Source of the DNA: Verrucomicrobiota bacterium JB024
GTDB lineage: Bacteria > Verrucomicrobiota > Verrucomicrobiia > Opitutales > Cerasicoccaceae
Assembly (NCBI GenBank): GCA_030673825.1
Contig: JAUTCS010000069.1
Span: 1 to 64,000, forward strand
Length of the DNA: 64,000 nt
Direction of reading: 5' to 3'
Positions 60,173-64,000 of the stretch are shown piece by piece. Both the position numbers and the translations under genes were made by a program. Numbering within the stretch: position 1 is the first letter of the stretch; each line of letters begins with the position of its first letter. Under the pieces are notes generated by a model. The model saw nothing but the letters and a program-made list of their open reading frames with translations, did not search any database and was not told the DNA's origin.

Positions 60173-62551
60173 CTACTGTTCGACGCCTCCCAGTTGAATC
60201 AGACCCCAGAGCGAGGCGTCGGTGGAGTTGTCGAGACTACCTGACCAGACCGCGGTCTCTTCGCGGTTGCCATCCTCGTCGGAGCGCGTGACGACGATAT
60301 CGAAGCCCACCGTCTCGTCTGGATGCGGCGTGCGGGCAACGTCCCAGGGGATGAAAAAGCTCATGGTGTAGCCCTTGCCGTTATCCCATTCATCGATCTT
60401 GGGCTGGTTGTCGGGAAGGAGCTCCTGCCGCGCGCGGCTTCCCACACTGGCAAGATACAGCCGGGCGTCATCCCCGGAGATGCCGGGACTGGCGATGTAG
60501 TGGTAGCACTGGTCGGTGACGAAACCGGCGGGCGCGTTTTCGGGAGTGAAGTTGAGGAACACCTCGACCGAGTCCTGCGTCCAGATTCCGGCGAAACCGT
60601 CCACCGTGCTGAAGGCGGGCGAGTCGTCCTCGATCTCGGCCCGGACCCACAGCCCGCCCTTACCGGCGGCGACTTGTGCATGGGCGACGATGCCGCGTTC
60701 GGGGGCACGCTTGGCTTTGAGTTCCAGGGTGGGGGTGGTGGTCCAGTCCGGTGTGTCCGTAGCGGTCCAGGGCACGGTGACCGTATTGGTCTGGGTGGCG
60801 TCGATAGAACCGTAGCCGATGGCTTTCTCTTTATAAGCCCTCGCCGCGATGTCGGGCATGTCGCCGACGATGTAGATGGGAAGTTCGCCGACGGTAACGG
60901 TGTGGGTGCGGGCGGCGTCACTGAAGTCGCCGTCCCAGGAAACGACCTGAACAGGGTGGGTAAAATCGAGGGTGAGCTCGCTCTGTCCCTCGGTGCGCCA
61001 AAGCGCCCAGACGTACTGGTCCGGGGCGGCTTCGAAGAGCCGGTTGTAAAGTGCCGGATCGTCGCCGAGGTCCACCTCGCCCACGTAACGCCGGACCGGG
61101 TTAATCAGCTCGGCGAGGGTGCTGACGGCGCGGCCCAGGGGCTTGATCTGCCAGTCCCGGGTGTAGAGTCCGCCAGTCTGGCTGATGGTGTCGCCGTTCT
61201 GGTCGCGCAGGAGGAAAAAGAAGAATTTGTTGACCCCGGCGCCGCTGCTGATGGCCAGCAGGTGGGAGCGCACGTAGAGGGCGGCCTGCTGTTCGGGGCT
61301 GATGCGGTCGAGCGGTTCGGAGGGGTAGCCGTACTCGGTGCCCCAGATGGGTGCATTGTCACCGTTCTCAACCATGACCATGCGGTAGGCGCGCAGGCGG
61401 TCGGCGAGGCGCCCCTCCTCGGGGCTGGAGCGTCCGTGCATGTAGGGCTGGCACGCGGCGACATCGAAAAACTCCCTGCCGCCGGACTGGTAGATGGCGT
61501 TGAGATAACCGCCGGGGGTACCGGAGACCCCGGCCATGAGAACGGTCGCCGCAGGATCGATCGCCTTGATCGTACGATAGGCATTCTGGAGAAAGACCGT
61601 GTACTCCTGCGGTTGCGAACCGCTGTCCCACTGGTGGTTGACCTCGTTCATGATGCGGTAAGTATCCACCAGATGATTTAGGCGTCCGACAATGACGGCC
61701 ACGTAGAGCATCCACTGATTCTGGTCGCTGGCCACGACGAACCCGCCCCGGACGCCTTCGTTTTTACGGGCGGCCCAGCGGGGCGCGTAGCCAAGCGAGA
61801 CCAGGACATGGATGCCCGCCTCGGTGGCGGCTTCGATTTCCTTCTGCACGCGGCTCAGGTATTCCTCGTTCCACTGGCCGGGACCGTCGCCCTCGACGGA
61901 GGCCCAGTTAATGTTGTAGCGCATCCACTTCGCATTGACGGCGAGGAGCTCATCCACCGGGAGTTCGCGGACGACGAGGCCGACCGAATCGCGCAGGTCG
62001 TAGTCCTGCTCGTCCTCGACGAATTTCAGGTCGGGCGAGGAACTGGTCTTCACGAGGCTGACGTCTTTCCAGTAGACGGTGCCGGGGGAGTCCAGCCGTA
62101 GAGCAACCTGGACGGCTGCGGCTCCCTTGGGCGCTTTGAAGTCATAGGTGAGCGACTGCCACTGGTCTTGCGTTCCGGAGAGCAGGGGCGTCGAGAAACG
62201 GAAGTCCAGGTACGACATCATCTTCCCGTCCGGATAGGCGAAGTGGAATTGTGCCATGGCCTTTTGGACATCCGTCAGCTTGTACTGCGCCTCGAAGCGG
62301 TAACTGGCGCCGGGCTGGACGGGGATGGTCTGGTGCCACGAATGGTTCCCCCGTGTAAAGTCCGCGGGCAGGTTCTGGCGGAGAGCTGGGCCGTCGCCGT
62401 CATTGCTGGCGATGCTACAGCCGTAGCCGGCGGTCCAGTCCGCCGTCCAGGCGGAGTCACTGTGACGGAGGAGGTTTGTCTGCGCGAGGGCAGTGTTCAG
62501 GGGCACGGCAAACACAGCCGCGCCGAGCAGGGCGGTCAAAGACTTGAACAT
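60173..62551 (-). CDS. Secreted clan GH-A (GH39-like) hydrolase with N-terminal CBM and C-terminal CBM9-like domain
   Basis: 792 residues. Signal peptide MFKSLTALLGAAVFAVPLNT, then a CBM4/9/22-like jelly roll (~25-175: GNHSWHQTIPVQPGASYRFE, VQVALRLDSPGTVYWKDVSL), then a barrel with candidate acid/base Glu303 in YRIMNEVNHQW and nucleophile Glu406 in WGTEYGYP, as in GH39-like enzymes, and a C-terminal CBM9-like domain (~600-790: GIWTQDSVEVFLNFTPENAP, WSGSLDNSTDASLWGL). Secreted endo- or exo-glycosidase, substrate unknown. A TTG 9 bases upstream is a possible start, but the ATG gives the better signal peptide. It follows the stand-alone CBM gene by 12 bases and is the last gene of the operon. 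Confidence 0.72.
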   Translation of the reverse strand: MFKSLTALLGAAVFAVPLNTALAQTNLLRHSDSAWTADWTAGYGCSIASNDGDGPALRQNLPADFTRGNHSWHQTIPVQPGASYRFEAQYKLTDVQKAMAQFHFAYPDGKMMSYLDFRFSTPLLSGTQDQWQSLTYDFKAPKGAAAVQVALRLDSPGTVYWKDVSLVKTSSSPDLKFVEDEQDYDLRDSVGLVVRELPVDELLAVNAKWMRYNINWASVEGDGPGQWNEEYLSRVQKEIEAATEAGIHVLVSLGYAPRWAARKNEGVRGGFVVASDQNQWMLYVAVIVGRLNHLVDTYRIMNEVNHQWDSGSQPQEYTVFLQNAYRTIKAIDPAATVLMAGVSGTPGGYLNAIYQSGGREFFDVAACQPYMHGRSSPEEGRLADRLRAYRMVMVENGDNAPIWGTEYGYPSEPLDRISPEQQAALYVRSHLLAISSGAGVNKFFFFLLRDQNGDTISQTGGLYTRDWQIKPLGRAVSTLAELINPVRRYVGEVDLGDDPALYNRLFEAAPDQYVWALWRTEGQSELTLDFTHPVQVVSWDGDFSDAARTHTVTVGELPIYIVGDMPDIAARAYKEKAIGYGSIDATQTNTVTVPWTATDTPDWTTTPTLELKAKRAPERGIVAHAQVAAGKGGLWVRAEIEDDSPAFSTVDGFAGIWTQDSVEVFLNFTPENAPAGFVTDQCYHYIASPGISGDDARLYLASVGSRARQELLPDNQPKIDEWDNGKGYTMSFFIPWDVARTPHPDETVGFDIVVTRSDEDGNREETAVWSGSLDNSTDASLWGLIQLGGVEQ

Positions 62552-62563
62552 GACTGGCAATAC

Positions 62564-63112
62564 TTAGGAGTTGTCGCTGGCGGGAGAAACGGTCTCCAGC
62601 GTCGGGGTGTTCCAATAAACGGTACCGGGCGAATTCAGGCGCAGCGCGATCATGACCGAGCTGACATCCGCCGGGGCGGTAAAGGTGTAGGTCAGGCTTT
62701 TCCATCCGGTTTCGGTCCCGGAAAGCGTCTGGGTGGAGAGGCGGTACTTGCGGTAGTCCATGAGCTTACCCCCCGCGTCGGCGAAGTGAAACTGCGCCAT
62801 GGCTGCGCCGACGTTCTCAAGCTGGTATTGCACCGTAAAGGTATAGGTCTCCCCCGGTTGCACGGGGACGCGCAGCTGCCAGGAATGGTTACCGCTGGTG
62901 AAGCCAGCGGGCAGGGTCTGCCGAAGGACGGTCGTTTCGCCTCCGCCGGTTTTGGTGAGGCTGCATCCGTAGCCTGCCTTCCAGGTTTCATACCACGGCG
63001 GGGGCGTCGGGTGGAGCAGGTTGTCGGACGGGGGAGTGGGCATGGCCGTCGCTCCCGCGGCTGCGACGAGCAGCATAAGCGCGGCGGTGAGGGTGTGCGG
63101 CAGGATTTTCAT
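62564..63112 (-). CDS. Stand-alone secreted carbohydrate-binding module protein
   Basis: 182 residues: signal peptide MKILPHTLTAALMLLVAAAG, then a single jelly-roll module that is a clear paralogue of the N-terminal module of the next gene (shared WKAGYGCSL versus WTAGYGCSI, FTSGNHSWQLRVPVQPGETY versus FTRGNHSWHQTIPVQPGASY, AMAQFHFA in both, ALRLNSPGTVYW versus ALRLDSPGTVYW). There is no catalytic domain and no anchoring motif, so it should be free in the periplasm or outside. Its start codon overlaps the stop of the prepilin-like gene (ATGA), showing translational coupling; the GH follows 12 bases later. It may help bind or present substrate. The cysteine in AGYGCS is conserved between the two paralogues. 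Confidence 0.85.
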   Translation of the reverse strand: MKILPHTLTAALMLLVAAAGATAMPTPPSDNLLHPTPPPWYETWKAGYGCSLTKTGGGETTVLRQTLPAGFTSGNHSWQLRVPVQPGETYTFTVQYQLENVGAAMAQFHFADAGGKLMDYRKYRLSTQTLSGTETGWKSLTYTFTAPADVSSVMIALRLNSPGTVYWNTPTLETVSPASDNS

Positions 63113-63801
63113 CGGGCGAAGTTGTTGACGTAGCTATTGAGCTGTTCGGACTCGTTCCGGTGGAACAAGCTCACGTGCCCGTCGAGAAACAGGGCATTGA
63201 GTCCGCCGGAGTGGCGCCAGTCGGCTACGTTTTCGATCGTGTTAAGTGTGAAATTCATCGCGCCGTCGCCTGCCGCGCTGACCGTGCCCATGCTGTCGAT
63301 GAGTAGGACAGTCTGCGCGGGGTTCGAGTGCCACTCAAAGCGGGTTTGCTGTTCCCAACCCCGGGTGGGATGGATGCCGGAGCCCTCCGTCGGGAGGTTT
63401 TGGTAATTCATGGCGTAGGTGCGCTTGGCGTTACCGTTGGGATAGGTGGTGTATGCCGACGGGCACAGAAACAGGCTCTCTTCGTTCAGCCGTGGAAAGC
63501 GCAGGTCGAGGTAGTTCATCAACATGATGGACCATGAACTGCCTGCGGTCAGGCTTCGGTCGTTATTCGAGGTGGCCAGGAGCGTGTTGTTGTGCTCGAC
63601 GCCGTAGGTGATGAACGCCTGGCCGAGCTGGCGCAGGTTCGCTGCGCACTTGCTCTGCTCGCTGTGGGCTTTCACGCGGCTGATGGCGGACATGGTGATC
63701 ACTGCCAAGGCAGCAATTACGGCGATCGCGACAATGACTTCGATAAGCGTGAAGCCTTTGCGATGTCGTTGCCTGTCGGGGCGCTGTTGGTTTGGTTTCA
63801 C
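63109..63801 (-). CDS. Prepilin-like protein with N-terminal methylation motif and H-x9-DG C-terminus
   Basis: 230 residues from a GTG start giving leader VKPNQQRPDRQRHRKG, then FTLIEVIVAIAVIAALAVIT (methylation motif and helix), NLRQLGQAFITYGVEHNNTL, and the C-terminal HSGGLNALFLDGHVSLF (H-x9-DG). No ATG precedes the motif in frame, so a GTG (63801) or a TTG (63897) start is needed; I chose GTG for leader length. First gene of an operon with the CBM protein (ATGA overlap) and the GH. The tight coupling to a carbohydrate-binding protein is the strongest hint in this window that these prepilin-like proteins work in polysaccharide handling. Function unknown. Confidence 0.85.
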   Translation of the reverse strand: MKPNQQRPDRQRHRKGFTLIEVIVAIAVIAALAVITMSAISRVKAHSEQSKCAANLRQLGQAFITYGVEHNNTLLATSNNDRSLTAGSSWSIMLMNYLDLRFPRLNEESLFLCPSAYTTYPNGNAKRTYAMNYQNLPTEGSGIHPTRGWEQQTRFEWHSNPAQTVLLIDSMGTVSAAGDGAMNFTLNTIENVADWRHSGGLNALFLDGHVSLFHRNESEQLNSYVNNFAR

Positions 63802-63919
63802 CTTGGGGGAATAGGGGAGGGGTTGTTGTTGGCGACAAACTAGTGGGCTAGAGTTTGTCGCGCAAATCGAAAGGGGTTTTATTGTAAAGTTGAGCAAAGG
63901 GGCATTGAGGCGATATTTG

Positions 63920-63949
63920 CTTTACACGAGGTTTCGTCGTCGGTTGTAA
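63920..63949. promoter_or_regulatory. Possible operator half-sites between divergent genes
   Basis: TTTACACG (63921-63928) and TTGTAAA (63944-63950) are inverted TTTACA-like halves about 23 bases apart, in the region between the prepilin-like operon and a possible LacI gene. Spacing differs from the other sites. Confidence 0.3.
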
Positions 63950-63957
63950 ATGAGCCC

Positions 63958-64000
63958 GTGGCCAAGTCTTCTGACAAAAATCCCCGCAAGAACATCACAT
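63958..64000 (+). CDS. Possible start of a LacI family regulator (cut by window end)
   Basis: A GTG at 63958 opens a frame reading VAKSSDKNPRKNIT up to the window edge. A Lys-Asn-Ile-Thr sequence after a short basic leader is a frequent beginning of LacI-type helix-turn-helix domains (KNITLxDIA). Its divergent position next to an enzyme operon matches the other LacI genes here. Only 14 residues are visible, so this is tentative. Confidence 0.35.
   Translation, partial: MAKSSDKNPRKNIT

Noticed and set aside
1-64000. Search for a SusC/SusD-type polysaccharide utilisation locus
   Set aside because: No TonB-dependent receptor and no SusD-like lipoprotein are present.
1-64000. Search for mobile elements, phage genes, CRISPR arrays, tRNA and rRNA
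   Set aside because: No transposase, integrase, direct-repeat array or RNA gene was recognised by eye; the gene decay at 41-43 kb shows no visible element ends.

Overview
The window looks like chromosomal DNA of a marine, polysaccharide-degrading member of the Verrucomicrobiota, most likely class Opitutae (a Puniceicoccaceae/Coraliomargarita-like lineage). This is inferred from the gene families present: six small secreted proteins with PEP-CTERM-type C-termini, five prepilin-like proteins with the H-x9-DG C-terminal signature, many LacI-type regulators, formylglycine-type sulfatases and verrucomicrobial-style glycoside hydrolases (GHs), with no SusC/SusD pair. No rRNA, tRNA, CRISPR array, insertion sequence or phage gene was recognised.

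The whole window reads as one long carbohydrate-utilisation island made of four modules. Module 1 (1-14.7 kb): the end of an IclR regulator; a sialidase-like gene followed by a PEP-CTERM gene and a prepilin-like gene; a PEP-CTERM-like gene with a variant motif; a prepilin-like gene divergent from a GH71/GH99-like enzyme; LacI regulator 1 divergent from a GH110-like beta-helix enzyme and an FAD-dependent oxidoreductase. Three intergenic regions here share a GGTGCA dyad. Module 2 (14.8-23.9 kb): prepilin-like and PEP-CTERM genes, a GH5-like enzyme, LacI regulator 2 divergent from a GH4 enzyme, and a sulfatase. Two promoters share an identical 13-mer, and a palindrome covers the LacI 2 start codon.

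Module 3 (23.9-43.2 kb): a frameshifted gingipain-like secreted protein, a cytoplasmic GH10 enzyme, a giant lamin-tail-domain surface protein, two PEP-CTERM genes, a GH74-like protein, a sulfatase, a clan GH-A enzyme, and a decaying stretch with a truncated sulfatase and a frameshifted beta-galactosidase-like fragment. Module 4 (43.2-64 kb): a sodium:solute symporter divergent from LacI regulator 3; a prepilin-like gene, a sialate O-acetylesterase-type gene and LacI regulator 4; a sulfatase-GH130-sulfatase operon; a GH86-like agarase/porphyranase divergent from a PEP-CTERM gene; another sulfatase; and an operon of prepilin-like protein, stand-alone carbohydrate-binding module and two-module GH. 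The last bases may begin a fifth LacI regulator. CACGTGTAA-type palindromes recur in this module.

Proposed logic: secreted GHs attack a sulfated, probably galactan-rich algal polysaccharide outside the cytoplasm. The five intact sulfatases, GH4, GH10, GH130 and the acetylesterase lack visible signal peptides and would finish the oligosaccharides inside. LacI regulators with distinct operator classes would switch the modules. The function of the prepilin-like and PEP-CTERM proteins that accompany nearly every enzyme set is unknown and is the most unusual aspect of the region. Enzyme specificities are family-level inferences only.
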